This document shows positions 55,625 to 64,000 of a stretch of 64,000 bases of DNA, piece after piece. The translations under genes and the position numbers were made by a program. This DNA is from Flavobacterium cutihirudinis (GTDB taxonomy: Bacteria; Bacteroidota; Bacteroidia; Flavobacteriales; Flavobacteriaceae): NCBI RefSeq assembly GCF_003385895.1, contig NZ_QRDQ01000009.1, positions 1 through 64,000 on the forward strand, read 5' to 3'. The notes beneath the pieces are model-generated. The model was not told where the DNA came from and did no database searches. It saw only the letters and a list, made by a program, of their open reading frames with translations. Numbering within the stretch: position 1 is the stretch's first letter; each line of letters begins with the position of its first letter.

Positions 55625-58314
55625 TACAATTTAATTTGAATCGCTTTATTTTTCAAAGCAATTTTGTAGGCACCTCTTACTTTTTCATAAGACAATTTCA
55701 CATCCTGATCTACTCTTAAATAAGCATTTGGCGTATAAGTTGTTTTAGGATCTAACGTAATTGTAACTGCTCCCGTTTTAGTATTATAAGTTACTTTGTT
55801 AAAAGTTCCCGCGTCTAATGTTAGCCATAATTTTTTCGGAGCAACAAATACTTTAGATTTAGCGGCCGTTGTAATTTCTACTTCAATTTCATCCCCTTTC
55901 TCATTTACATTACCTCCAAAAGCCAGCCAGCCATATTCTTTTTCATTTGTAATAAAAGTAGCTGTGTTTACAGCGTAACCAAAGAATCCGGATCCGTAAT
56001 CTCCCGATAAATAATCAATTCTTAAAGTTTCTGGATAAGAGTGGAAAGCAGAAGGACCAAAACCATCTTCAGTGATATTAGAAATTCCGCCTAATAATCC
56101 GCCATAACCCACTTTTAGCAAATGAAAATCTTCAGGTGTTTTTTTGAATTGTTCCAAAACCGGAATAGCATTCAACGCAGAACCGTAATGATGAATTTGA
56201 CGTTCTACTCTCGATAATTTTCCTCCGTATAAGAAATCCCAATATCTGCGTGCATTACCATTATAAGCCCAGTGAGGCATTGTTGGCATATAAGCCAAAA
56301 TTGCATCAAGCGTAACTTTTGCTTTATCATTATATCCAAAATAATCCGACCACATGTATACTTCTTCCTGACCAGTAGAATCCCAAGGCATTTCACTTCC
56401 GAAAGGATAATTAAGCGATTTCCAATGGTCAGCTCTTTCTTTCATTTTCGCCTCCAGATTATTTGCCATTTCGGTATAACCTTCGGTTTTTAAATCTTTC
56501 AAAATCAATAAAAATACCGTTCCTTCCATTTGTCCGAATTGTGCATAATAAGGTGCAACTCTTGTCATGGCAATACTGGTTTCGTATGCATTTTTCAAAT
56601 ACCAATCCCAACTATGATTGGTTACCAAACCATCATGGTATCTTGCTAAACGATACATTGTCCAGTGGGCAGCCGCAACGTGCGGATAATTATAAGATCT
56701 TCCAGGATCATCAGCACCTTTTTTGTCCCATGCAGCCCAGGTTTTATAATTAATATCTTTGCTGTACGTTCCTTCGGGCATTTTTGTAGGTTCGTAATAA
56801 AAAACACTTTTTTTAACGCCATACTTTAATGTATCGGCAGTGTTGTACTGAATACCGCCCCAAAGTGTATTATCTATAAACTTCTCCAACTTTTCGATCT
56901 CTTCTTTTTTAGGAGCAATTAATTCTTTCATTATCGCACCCAGCCAGCCTCCTGCTCCACCTTCGTCACTTAAACCGGCAATCCAGACACGACTGTCTTG
57001 ACTTACTTGTTTTTTAGTTTCATAATCGTACGAAATCACAGAAGGGTTTCTATGAAAAGGATCATCTTTTTTATCGAACCATTGTGCCGTTGTCGAAAAA
57101 TGTCCAAAATCATTTACTGTATTGGTTTCTGATTTTATGACTTTATAATTAATGGTTTGCTCTAATCCATCCTCGTAGGTAACTGTCAATCTTGCTCTTC
57201 CCCATTTTTTTCCGTGTACAACATATTGAAAATAACCGTTTTTGTTTTTTGATTTTTCTTCAACTGTCAAAGCGTCTTCCGGTTCAATTTTAAGTGATTT
57301 TACGGCTTTCTTATACTTCAAAAAAAGCTGTCCGTTTACATCCAAAGGCAAAACATATCCAGGAACTCCAACGGCAACTGGACGTTCATTTTTGATTAAA
57401 GAAGATTGTATGTTTTCAATTTGATCAACCAAAACAAACTTCAAAGCAAAACTTTTAGTCTCGCCTGATTTTAAAGTCAATGAAGTTGGTGTATTCCATT
57501 GTTCTGCCGATTTCCATTCCTGTTCTGCATAAGCTTTACTAAATGGCATCCACTCATGGAAACCTTCAAAAACAATACTTCTAGGTGTTTCATCGTCCAA
57601 TAATGGTCTGTAAGCTTCAAATGGCATATTCGTTTCGGGCAGTAATAGCAATGCCGGACCGTGACCGCTTAATCTTTTTACTTCAAGATAACCCGCATCT
57701 TTACCAATATAAGGATCGAAAAATACGTTGTGAAGATGCGTTTCGTCTAATGTTTTTCCTTCCAGAATATTATTAAAAACCATAGGAACGCCTAACGCAC
57801 CGATTTCCTGAACGGCATTTGATTTGTTCGTAATTTCAAAACGAAGAATTAAATTACCATCTTTCTGTTCGTAAAAACGTTTTATCGTTACCGGAATATC
57901 GGCAGGTAAAGTATTTGAAAGATCGGCTGCTGCCAAAGTATTTCCGGAAACATCTAAAGCTGTAACGGTAGCTCTTTTTGTAGCAGTTGAATAGCTTTTC
58001 CAGCTTCCGTCAGCCGCTTTGATTCGAAGATTTATATCTCCTAATTGATATAAACCATCCTTATCACGAATTGAAAGTCGTTCACCCGGCGTAAAATCGA
58101 AAGTCTTATCTGAAAGAGGAGACAACGCTGCAACAGTTTGAGAAGATTTCAATAATTTAAGTTCAAACGATTTTGTATTCAAAACCGTAACTCCTTTTTC
58201 TACTTCGAGCGTTGATTTTTTTGCTTTAATCTTATCCCAATATTCCTGTGACTGCAAGTTATTTGAAGCCATTGCGCAACAAAATACCAAAGCAAGTAGT
58301 TTAATATTCTTCAT
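55624..58314 (-). CDS. DUF5695 secreted protein, probable glycan-active enzyme
   Basis: 896 residues; signal peptide to about 23 (NNLQSQ). An N-terminal beta-sandwich (about 30-330; SFELKLLKSSQTVAALSP, IKRFYEQKDGNLILRFEITNKS) precedes a long helical region with repeated aromatic and acidic motifs (HVAAAHWTMYRLARYHDG, APYYAQFGQMEGTVFLL, MWSDYFGYND, HYGSALNAIPVLEQF). This resembles an alpha/alpha-toroid glycosidase or lyase. A C-terminal beta region follows. I take the family to be DUF5695, known from Bacteroidota glycan loci without a firm reaction. Tight coupling with GH42 suggests a consecutive step on the same galactose-containing substrate. Confidence 0.7.
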   Translation of the reverse strand: MKNIKLLALVFCCAMASNNLQSQEYWDKIKAKKSTLEVEKGVTVLNTKSFELKLLKSSQTVAALSPLSDKTFDFTPGERLSIRDKDGLYQLGDINLRIKAADGSWKSYSTATKRATVTALDVSGNTLAAADLSNTLPADIPVTIKRFYEQKDGNLILRFEITNKSNAVQEIGALGVPMVFNNILEGKTLDETHLHNVFFDPYIGKDAGYLEVKRLSGHGPALLLLPETNMPFEAYRPLLDDETPRSIVFEGFHEWMPFSKAYAEQEWKSAEQWNTPTSLTLKSGETKSFALKFVLVDQIENIQSSLIKNERPVAVGVPGYVLPLDVNGQLFLKYKKAVKSLKIEPEDALTVEEKSKNKNGYFQYVVHGKKWGRARLTVTYEDGLEQTINYKVIKSETNTVNDFGHFSTTAQWFDKKDDPFHRNPSVISYDYETKKQVSQDSRVWIAGLSDEGGAGGWLGAIMKELIAPKKEEIEKLEKFIDNTLWGGIQYNTADTLKYGVKKSVFYYEPTKMPEGTYSKDINYKTWAAWDKKGADDPGRSYNYPHVAAAHWTMYRLARYHDGLVTNHSWDWYLKNAYETSIAMTRVAPYYAQFGQMEGTVFLLILKDLKTEGYTEMANNLEAKMKERADHWKSLNYPFGSEMPWDSTGQEEVYMWSDYFGYNDKAKVTLDAILAYMPTMPHWAYNGNARRYWDFLYGGKLSRVERQIHHYGSALNAIPVLEQFKKTPEDFHLLKVGYGGLLGGISNITEDGFGPSAFHSYPETLRIDYLSGDYGSGFFGYAVNTATFITNEKEYGWLAFGGNVNEKGDEIEVEITTAAKSKVFVAPKKLWLTLDAGTFNKVTYNTKTGAVTITLDPKTTYTPNAYLRVDQDVKLSYEKVRGAYKIALKNKAIQIKL

Positions 58315-58390
58315 AATTTTTATTGTTTTTGGGCAATTTGTTTTATTTCGATTCAGCTTTTAAACCGTTGGTATACTTCATTTTTTTTTA

Positions 58391-58532
58391 TTCAACACAT
58401 AGAAACATAGATCTTATTTCAAGAAAAGAAACTAAAAAGAAACTAGTTTCTAACACATAGCTAACTATGTGTATTTGAAACAAGTGAAACGCCTTTTTAA
58501 TCATTCCAAATCTATGCTTCTATGTGTTTAAA
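58391..58532. repeat. palindromic repeat family, copy C
   Basis: Arms TTCAACACATAGAAACATAG(AT) and ATCTATGCTTCTATGTGTTT(AA), 142 bp. It contains AGAAACTAGTTTCT, the intact stem ACACATAGCTAACTATGTGT and the box AAGTGAAACGCCTTTTTAA. Between the DUF5695 start and the DUF885 stop. Confidence 0.85.
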
Positions 58533-58567
58533 TTAATTTCACCCAACGGGTTCAGCTTTTATTTTAA

Positions 58568-60259
58568 TTATTTAAAATCAGTTGAGAACTTCCACTTCGT
58601 TTTGTAATCCTCAGAAACTGGTAAATCTTCTAATAGTATTCGCAGCATTTCTACCGGAACCATATTTTCTTTTAAAACACGGTCATGAAACTGTTTTTCT
58701 GTCCATCCTTTTGCTAATAATTCGTTTCTTAAAGCAAAAAATTGCAAACCTCCTGTCATATATGCAACTTGATAAAGAGGTGCGTCTCCGCTGGCAAACG
58801 AACGTCTTACTTCCGCTTCAGCGTTAGCCCTTTCGTGTCCAACTTCATTTACTAATAAATCAATGCATTGCTGTGGTGTCAATTCTCCTAAATGGTATTT
58901 TAAAGAAAAAATAATTCGGGCGCAACGATGAATTCTCCAGAATAACATTCCTAATTTTTGTTCCGGAGTTTGCGGAAATTGTTTGTTCCAAAGTATGATT
59001 TCCCAATACAAAGCCCAACCTTCCATCCAAAAAGGAGTATCAAAAGGCTGACGATACGATTTGTAACGGCTGTTCATGAAAAACTGCAAATTATGTCCCG
59101 GCAATAATTCGTGTTGTACAGTTGCAAAAGAGAAATTTGGATTGTTCCCACGCATACTCATCAGTTTATCTTTTTGATCCATATCCTGAGTAGGATATGA
59201 AATACTGATTTCCCAGCCTCCTGTAAAAAACGGATTTATTTTTTGGCGTTCCGGTGTCATCATGATCATTTGCCACGTTTCTTTTGTCAAATCCGGAAGC
59301 GTGATTAAATCCCTGTCTTCAATAAATTTTACCGATTGATTGTATAAATTCGTAATCGCCTGTGGCTGTTCGCCTGCAGGTACGTAAGTGTCTTTTACAT
59401 GTTCTAAGGCTTTTTTCCAATCATTTCCATAACCTAATTCAGCAGAAGCTTTGATCATTTCTTTTTTGCACCATTCAAACTGACTTTGCGCAGCGGCAAT
59501 TAATTCTTCCGGTGAGTAGGGAATATATTCGTAGGATAAACTTTTAACTACGGCATCTCTTCCAATTGGTTTTCCGATGATACCGCTTCCGTCATCTTTA
59601 ACACTAGTCTGAGCATAATTTGTTTTTAAGAAATCTTCATAAGTTTTAAGTTTTTCGGAAAGCTTTTTATATGGTTTTTCCATCCACCAGGTAAAATCAG
59701 GATCGTAGCTGTAATAAAACTCATATGCCTCTTTTAGTGATCGCGCAAAAGAAGCTACAGATTTTGAAGCTTTATCTGCAGCAAACCAGTCTTTGAAAGG
59801 TTTCGTTTTTAAGAGTTCTGTTTTTTTATCAATCGCCGATCCAGCCAAATCAAAAGTCTTTGCCAATTGATTGGAAACTGGACGTTTTCCTCTTCTTCGT
59901 TGCTCAATAAAAACATTTATTTCAGATGAAAAATCCAAAACAGAAGCTATTTCTTTATAAGCTTTATAATCTATCTGCAAAAAATAATCTTCCTTACTAA
60001 TCAGATTTTTCAACAATAGATAATCTACTTTTCCGTCTTTAGATAATTTTTCAAAATCAATATCTTTTACCGTTTTGTTCCAATCCGAATAAAATTTCGA
60101 AAGCCTCAAATAATATTCTTCTGATTCATGGTTGGAATAAAAATTTTGCAATGCCGATTTATCCGCCTGAAAAGTATTCACAACATCTATCAATTCACTC
60201 GAAAATGAAGATGTTATCATAAATAGAAATAAAATTAGGCTTAGAATTGTTTTTTTCAT
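58568..60259 (-). CDS. DUF885-family secreted metallopeptidase-like protein
   Basis: 563 residues; signal peptide to about 20 (ITSSFS). All-helical body with zinc motif VQHELLPGHNLQ (His383, Glu384, His389, i.e. HExxxGH) and downstream WMEGWALYWEIILW, where a third Glu ligand would be. VNEVGHERANAEAEVRRSFASGDAPLYQVAYMTG closes the site. DUF885 proteins are thought to be carboxypeptidase-like zinc peptidases. HELLPGHN replaces the more common HEAYPGHH. Located between GH127 and DUF5695, each separated by a repeat copy. Confidence 0.85.
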   Translation of the reverse strand: MKKTILSLILFLFMITSSFSSELIDVVNTFQADKSALQNFYSNHESEEYYLRLSKFYSDWNKTVKDIDFEKLSKDGKVDYLLLKNLISKEDYFLQIDYKAYKEIASVLDFSSEINVFIEQRRRGKRPVSNQLAKTFDLAGSAIDKKTELLKTKPFKDWFAADKASKSVASFARSLKEAYEFYYSYDPDFTWWMEKPYKKLSEKLKTYEDFLKTNYAQTSVKDDGSGIIGKPIGRDAVVKSLSYEYIPYSPEELIAAAQSQFEWCKKEMIKASAELGYGNDWKKALEHVKDTYVPAGEQPQAITNLYNQSVKFIEDRDLITLPDLTKETWQMIMMTPERQKINPFFTGGWEISISYPTQDMDQKDKLMSMRGNNPNFSFATVQHELLPGHNLQFFMNSRYKSYRQPFDTPFWMEGWALYWEIILWNKQFPQTPEQKLGMLFWRIHRCARIIFSLKYHLGELTPQQCIDLLVNEVGHERANAEAEVRRSFASGDAPLYQVAYMTGGLQFFALRNELLAKGWTEKQFHDRVLKENMVPVEMLRILLEDLPVSEDYKTKWKFSTDFK

Positions 60260-60300
60260 GCTTTTGGTTTGGTGTTTTTCGGTATTTGTAAATTCTATTA

Positions 60301-60361
60301 AGCCACTAATTACACGAATTTACACTAATTCAATTCTAGAAAATTCGCGCAATTAGGGGCA
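60301..60361. repeat. short imperfect inverted repeat
   Basis: GCCACTAATTACACGAATTT on the left is mirrored with three mismatches by AAATTCGCGCAATTAGGGGC on the right, 61 bp in total. It lies just upstream of the DUF885 start. Its form (GCCACTAATTACACGAATT) suggests a further intergenic repeat family. Confidence 0.6.
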
Positions 60362-60416
60362 GTCTTTTTAAAATAAATTTTAATTTTTATATCTAATCCG
60401 TTGGGTATAATCATTT

Positions 60417-60553
60417 TTAACATATAGAATCATAGCTTTCTAAGCTTAGAAAAGGCGTTTCACTTGCATTAAAAAACATAGTTATGTGTTAAGAAACTAG
60501 TTTCTTTTTTTTATTCTTTTGCACATTTAAAAATCTATGTTTCTATGTGTTAA
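60417..60553. repeat. palindromic repeat family, copy D
   Basis: Arms TTTAACATATAGAATCATAG and ATCTATGTTTCTATGTGTTA, 137 bp, with AAAAGGCGTTTCACTTG, ACATAGTTATGTGTT and AAGAAACTAGTTTCTT inside. The order of internal boxes is inverted relative to copies A and C, so it lies in the opposite orientation. The left arm has two changes from the consensus. Confidence 0.85.
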
Positions 60554-60593
60554 ATTGTTTTTTATTAATTAAACCAAGTAGTTTTTCTATTTA

Positions 60594-63500
60594 TTATTTT
60601 AAACTAACATCCAGATAAACAGAATGACGTCCGTAAGTATCATAAAACGGTTTATACGAAACTCCATCAATTGTAAACTCTAATTTTTTAGGATCTCCCT
60701 GAATTGATTTCCCAAGATCTTTAACATCAAGTGTTACTTTACGCCAATCTTTTCTTGGTTCTGTTTCCTGCGCTGCCAATAATATTGGTCCGTAAAATAA
60801 GCTTGCAATATTTTGTTGATCCATCACAGGTTCCAAATGAAATTCAAACGGCATTCTCAACTCCACAACATCACCATCTTTCCATTTTTTGTTTAGAGTC
60901 AAGTAGGTTCCAGGTGTTGCTTTTACTTTTTCTTCTTTACCATTTATTTTTACAAAAAAGCCTTTTGTTGCCCAATGTGGCACACGAACTTTTACATCAA
61001 ATTTCCCGTTTCCTTTAATAGTCAATTTGGTAAAATCTTGTTTAGGAAAATCTGTAGTCTGTGTGATAGTTACATTTTTTTCTGTCCAATTTAAAGTTGA
61101 CGGCACATAAAGATTTACATACAACGCATTATTGTCGGCACTTTTAAAATAGATTGAATTCTGAAATTTGGTATTACTTTCTATTGCCGTTCCGTTGCAG
61201 CAAGTAAATCCTGTCATATGCGCATTACCAAATTGTTTAACAGAACCTGGTCTTAATGGAACGTGATACGTATTTGCCGGACTATTTTCGGCTACCGAAG
61301 ATAAAATATGATTATAAAGTCCACGCTCATAGTAATCCATTAACTCACCGCGTTGATCGTATAAAAATAAATCTCCAGTTAATTTAAGCATGTTATAAGA
61401 TGCACAAGTTTCATTTTGACCTCCAGATGAAAATCCGTTTTCATAAATTGTTGCCGGCTGACTGATAAAACATTCTGCATTTGCTGGATTTCTTGCCCCC
61501 GCAACTCCTCCAATGCTATACATATAATCGTTTACGGTTTTGTTCCAAAAATTATCAGCTACATGATAATAATCTGCAGTATTAGAATCACGATACATTT
61601 CAAGCGCTCCCATAATTTGCGGAATATGCTGATTGGCATGCAACCCTCTGAAAGTATCTACATTTTTTGCCAATCCGTGTGAATGATTTGCATCTCCATA
61701 AAATACTTTAATATTGTCAAATAATTTTGCAACTTCTAAGTAATGAGGATCTTTTGTAATTCTGTACAATCTCGCCATAGCTTCATTCATTCCACCAAAT
61801 TCTCCGGCGATATATCTGTTCCACATACTGATTAGCGTTTCTGTCGGAAGTTTTTTCATGCGGGCATAAACCCAGTCGCCCATACCTTTTGCTGTAGCAA
61901 GTGCTTTTTCATTACCGCTTACTTCATAAACATCCATTAATCCGGCAAGAATTTTATGCAACGTATAATAAGGCGCCCAAATTTGAGTTTTTTGCCCTCC
62001 GTAAGTTGCACCGTTTTCTAACATAATAAATTGATCCGGCGGATAAGCGCTGATAAATCCGGTTCCCCAATTCTCATAATCCGTACGGATTCCTTCCGGA
62101 CTCAAATCGGAATCATAAGCTGTTTTTCCGGGACCAAATGGAACAGCAGTCGGATCTGACACAAATTTTCCTCCTGCTGTTTTTGGTTTGCCCGAAAGCT
62201 GAGATAATTGGTACAAAGTATTTACCATATTATCCATTTTATTAGCAAAATTTGCCTGAAGTGTTTTATCATAACCCGTACTTGCATACGCCTGAGCGAT
62301 TGCGGTTAGATAATGTCCTGTCGCGTGACCACGAAGTTTTGTTTCCTGAGAATCCCAAACACCAAGCGGTTCGGCTTCTTTTGGCTGTTCTTGCCCGAAT
62401 GCATTTCTAAACATATACAGGAAAGAATCCGGATCTGTAGTCGCCAATGTGGTCAGGAATTTATCGCGATTCTCGATAAATTTGGTTTGATTTCCATCAG
62501 CATCTGTATTTAGTAAAACTTGCTCTAATTTAAAAGCTTCCAGTTTACGTTCCGGAACAGCTTCTTTTCCTTCCTTTACATTTACAATTGCTTTTGGTTT
62601 TAAATCGGTTCCCGAAACACTTCCGGTAATGGTAAATTGTCCGCTTTTTAAAACCTGACTGTTGTCCTTCGGCGCAGGCCAAATTACACGAACTTCAGGA
62701 CCCTGAACTCCATTTTTATAAACGCCTTTTACATAACTTGGTAGTCTTGGAAGTGTTCCAACAACGGTTTGCACATTTACATCTGCAACACTTTCTAAAA
62801 ATTGATTATAAAGCTGCGGTGTTGTAGCGGCAAACTTTGGCAAATCTGCTTTTTGTTCTTCACCAGAATCTTCTCCTTCTTCATTTTCTTTAAAGGCATT
62901 ATTAAAAATTCTTGCAACCTGCTTGTCTGTCAAAGGAACTCTGTAAATTCTAAAATCATGCAATTTTGCATTTAAATAAATATTTTCATCAGCCAGCGAT
63001 TTTCCTATATAAAGTTTGTTTTTGTCCGCTTTGTTGTAATCAAATAATTTTGACAAATTCAGTTCCGCATTCTTGGTTTCGCTCACCAGTGAACCATTTT
63101 CATAAGTGCTGATTAATTTTGCTGGAATATTAATAACCACCACTATATGATGCCATTTTCCAATTTCCAGAGCTGCTGATTTCGTTTTGTATTTTCCACC
63201 GTTTTCTGTGATAACTTCGGTCAAAGTTCCGTCTTCTTTTTCTGTTCCTGTCGGAGCAAAAAACAAATGCGAATTGGTGTTTTTTCCGAAATCAAAGAAA
63301 CGCTGTCCTTTTTGTGCCGATCTTAAATAAATCCATCCCGAAATACTTATTAATTCTTCTCCTATCAATCCATCAGCAGGAATTGAAACAAATGCTTTAC
63401 TGTCTGCCGGCAAAGAAAGTACTTTACCAAACAGCTCATCATTTACGAATTTCGCTTTGGTATCTTCAATTTTACCATGCAAATTATTTCGTGACCAATC

Positions 63501-63653
63501 TTTTGCATCACCACCAAAAACGTAGCGTGCGATTAATCCTGTTTCTCCAATTCCGTCTAAAATCTGGTCGCCGTTTTGCGCGCGCAAAGTTGTGGTAAAT
63601 GATGCGCAAATGCTCAGTGCAACACAAATAAATAATTGATATTTTTTCATCAC
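60594..63653 (-). CDS. GH127-family beta-L-arabinofuranosidase with N-terminal LamG domain
   Basis: 1,019 residues; signal peptide ends TLRAQ (26). A LamG-like domain (about 35-255; ISISGWIYLRSAQKGQRFFDFG, WHHIVVVINIP, LHDFRIYRVPLTDKQVARIFN) comes first, followed by an acidic linker, an Ig-like domain (about 295-365) and the DUF1680/GH127 catalytic part (about 370-1015). The zinc site of the family is complete: Glu748 and Cys750 in QNETCASYN, and Cys818-Cys819 in GFTCCNGT, one of which acts as the nucleophile. It releases beta-L-arabinofuranose, a sugar found on hydroxyproline arabinosides of extensins and on some pectins. GH146 is a close alternative. Met2 is an equally good start. Confidence 0.92.
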   Translation of the reverse strand: MMKKYQLFICVALSICASFTTTLRAQNGDQILDGIGETGLIARYVFGGDAKDWSRNNLHGKIEDTKAKFVNDELFGKVLSLPADSKAFVSIPADGLIGEELISISGWIYLRSAQKGQRFFDFGKNTNSHLFFAPTGTEKEDGTLTEVITENGGKYKTKSAALEIGKWHHIVVVINIPAKLISTYENGSLVSETKNAELNLSKLFDYNKADKNKLYIGKSLADENIYLNAKLHDFRIYRVPLTDKQVARIFNNAFKENEEGEDSGEEQKADLPKFAATTPQLYNQFLESVADVNVQTVVGTLPRLPSYVKGVYKNGVQGPEVRVIWPAPKDNSQVLKSGQFTITGSVSGTDLKPKAIVNVKEGKEAVPERKLEAFKLEQVLLNTDADGNQTKFIENRDKFLTTLATTDPDSFLYMFRNAFGQEQPKEAEPLGVWDSQETKLRGHATGHYLTAIAQAYASTGYDKTLQANFANKMDNMVNTLYQLSQLSGKPKTAGGKFVSDPTAVPFGPGKTAYDSDLSPEGIRTDYENWGTGFISAYPPDQFIMLENGATYGGQKTQIWAPYYTLHKILAGLMDVYEVSGNEKALATAKGMGDWVYARMKKLPTETLISMWNRYIAGEFGGMNEAMARLYRITKDPHYLEVAKLFDNIKVFYGDANHSHGLAKNVDTFRGLHANQHIPQIMGALEMYRDSNTADYYHVADNFWNKTVNDYMYSIGGVAGARNPANAECFISQPATIYENGFSSGGQNETCASYNMLKLTGDLFLYDQRGELMDYYERGLYNHILSSVAENSPANTYHVPLRPGSVKQFGNAHMTGFTCCNGTAIESNTKFQNSIYFKSADNNALYVNLYVPSTLNWTEKNVTITQTTDFPKQDFTKLTIKGNGKFDVKVRVPHWATKGFFVKINGKEEKVKATPGTYLTLNKKWKDGDVVELRMPFEFHLEPVMDQQNIASLFYGPILLAAQETEPRKDWRKVTLDVKDLGKSIQGDPKKLEFTIDGVSYKPFYDTYGRHSVYLDVSLK

Positions 63654-63706
63654 TAATTCTTTTTCTTCTGATTTACAAAATCTCGTTTTTCTGTCTTTCT
63701 ATATTT

Positions 63707-64000
63707 TTACTTATAAATTTCTTCCCAGCTTGGTGGAATCACTCCCAATAAATGCTGTACAAAATAGTCTCTTCTTTTGCGTTCACCGTAATCGCCTCCG
63801 GCAGAATGTCCCATTCCGGGAACAGTTACTAATTCGAAATTTTTATTGGCTTTTATTAAGGCATTTGCAAACTGCATTGTTGATGCGGGATCAACATTAT
63901 CATCCAATTCTCCTAAAATCAACATCAGATTTCCGTTTAACTGAGCGGCATTTGCAGTGTTTGAACAAGCTTCATATTCCGGACCAACCGGATATCCCAT
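63707..64000 (-). CDS. S9-family peptidase, C-terminal end (partial)
   Basis: 97 residues of an alpha/beta hydrolase end; the gene continues past the right edge. It carries the last two members of the catalytic triad: Asp in [22 protein letters not shown] and His in [10 protein letters not shown]. The spacing and the phrase D-x-x-V-x-P fit prolyl oligopeptidase/dipeptidyl peptidase IV relatives (S9). The Met at the window edge is internal, not the start. It precedes GH127 by 53 nt in the same operon direction. Confidence 0.85.
   Translation of the reverse strand: MGYPVGPEYEACSNTANAAQLNGNLMLILGELDDNVDPASTMQFANALIKANKNFELVTVPGMGHSAGGDYGERKRRDYFVQHLLGVIPPSWEEIYK

Noticed and set aside
1..64000. 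tRNA genes, integrase, insertion sequences, prophage or plasmid functions
   Set aside because: None was recognised on either strand; the only mobile-like signals are the short palindromic repeats listed.

Overview
The window reads as a chromosomal segment of a Flavobacterium-like member of the Bacteroidota. The left edge holds the 5' end of a 16S rRNA gene. Promoters fit the Bacteroidota pattern (TTG, about 19 nt, TAnnTTTG). There is a SusC/SusD pair, a type IX-sorted protein with SprB repeats, many AT-rich intergenic palindromes, and secreted proteins with short Lys-rich signal peptides. Almost everything is on the minus strand. The exceptions are the arsenic-type operon and the sensor kinase/response regulator block.

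Layout. 1-280: 16S rRNA 5' end, its leader and promoter. 1.0-10.0 kb: a four-gene sulfatase operon, transcribed right to left. One sulfatase has an in-frame amber codon in its signal-peptide region, and a perfect 22-bp palindrome lies in front of the first gene. 10.2-16.5 kb: a giant SprB-repeat T9SS cargo protein and an outer-membrane barrel protein, closed by a strong terminator. 16.8-19.8 kb: an AraC regulator, a DUF1826 protein and an ornithine-cyclodeaminase-family protein. 20.0-32.9 kb: an N-acetylhexosamine polysaccharide utilisation locus (PUL): SusC, SusD, FAS1 lipoprotein, a DUF5007-like lipoprotein, a DUF3472-ricin lipoprotein, a GH20 hexosaminidase and a NahK-like sugar kinase. A pair of LacI-type operators lies upstream, with no LacI gene in view. 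33.5-35.6 kb: small proteins and a DUF1254/DUF1214 lipoprotein. 36.0-38.0 kb (plus strand): ArsR, an ArsN-like acetyltransferase, a Cys-tailed DUF6428 protein and an LMW-phosphatase-type arsenate reductase, with no efflux pump. 38.0-41.5 kb: a class V aminotransferase, a repeat element, a TlpA-type thioredoxin, and a SAM-I riboswitch whose first downstream ORF has only 28 codons. 41.7-45.8 kb (plus strand): a small acidic protein, a multi-PAS histidine kinase and a single-domain response regulator.

46.1-64.0 kb is a long minus-strand carbohydrate/peptide locus: GH36 alpha-galactosidase, DUF6055 HExxH protein, M24 Xaa-Pro peptidase, GH43, GH42, DUF5695, DUF885 peptidase, GH127 beta-L-arabinofuranosidase and the C-terminus of an S9 peptidase. 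Glycosidases for beta-L-arabinofuranose, alpha-galactose and beta-galactose are mixed with four peptidase-type proteins, two of them from proline-directed families. This suggests, as inference, a system that dismantles hydroxyproline-rich plant cell-wall glycoproteins such as extensins or arabinogalactan proteins. Four copies of one palindromic repeat family (135-201 bp) sit between the genes of this locus and nowhere else in the window.

Best candidates for new biology: the glycosidase-plus-peptidase locus, the orphan SAM riboswitch with its 28-codon ORF, the dispersed palindromic repeat family, the tandem LacI-type operators, and the ars-type operon without a pump. All family calls are from reading sequence; no database search was run.
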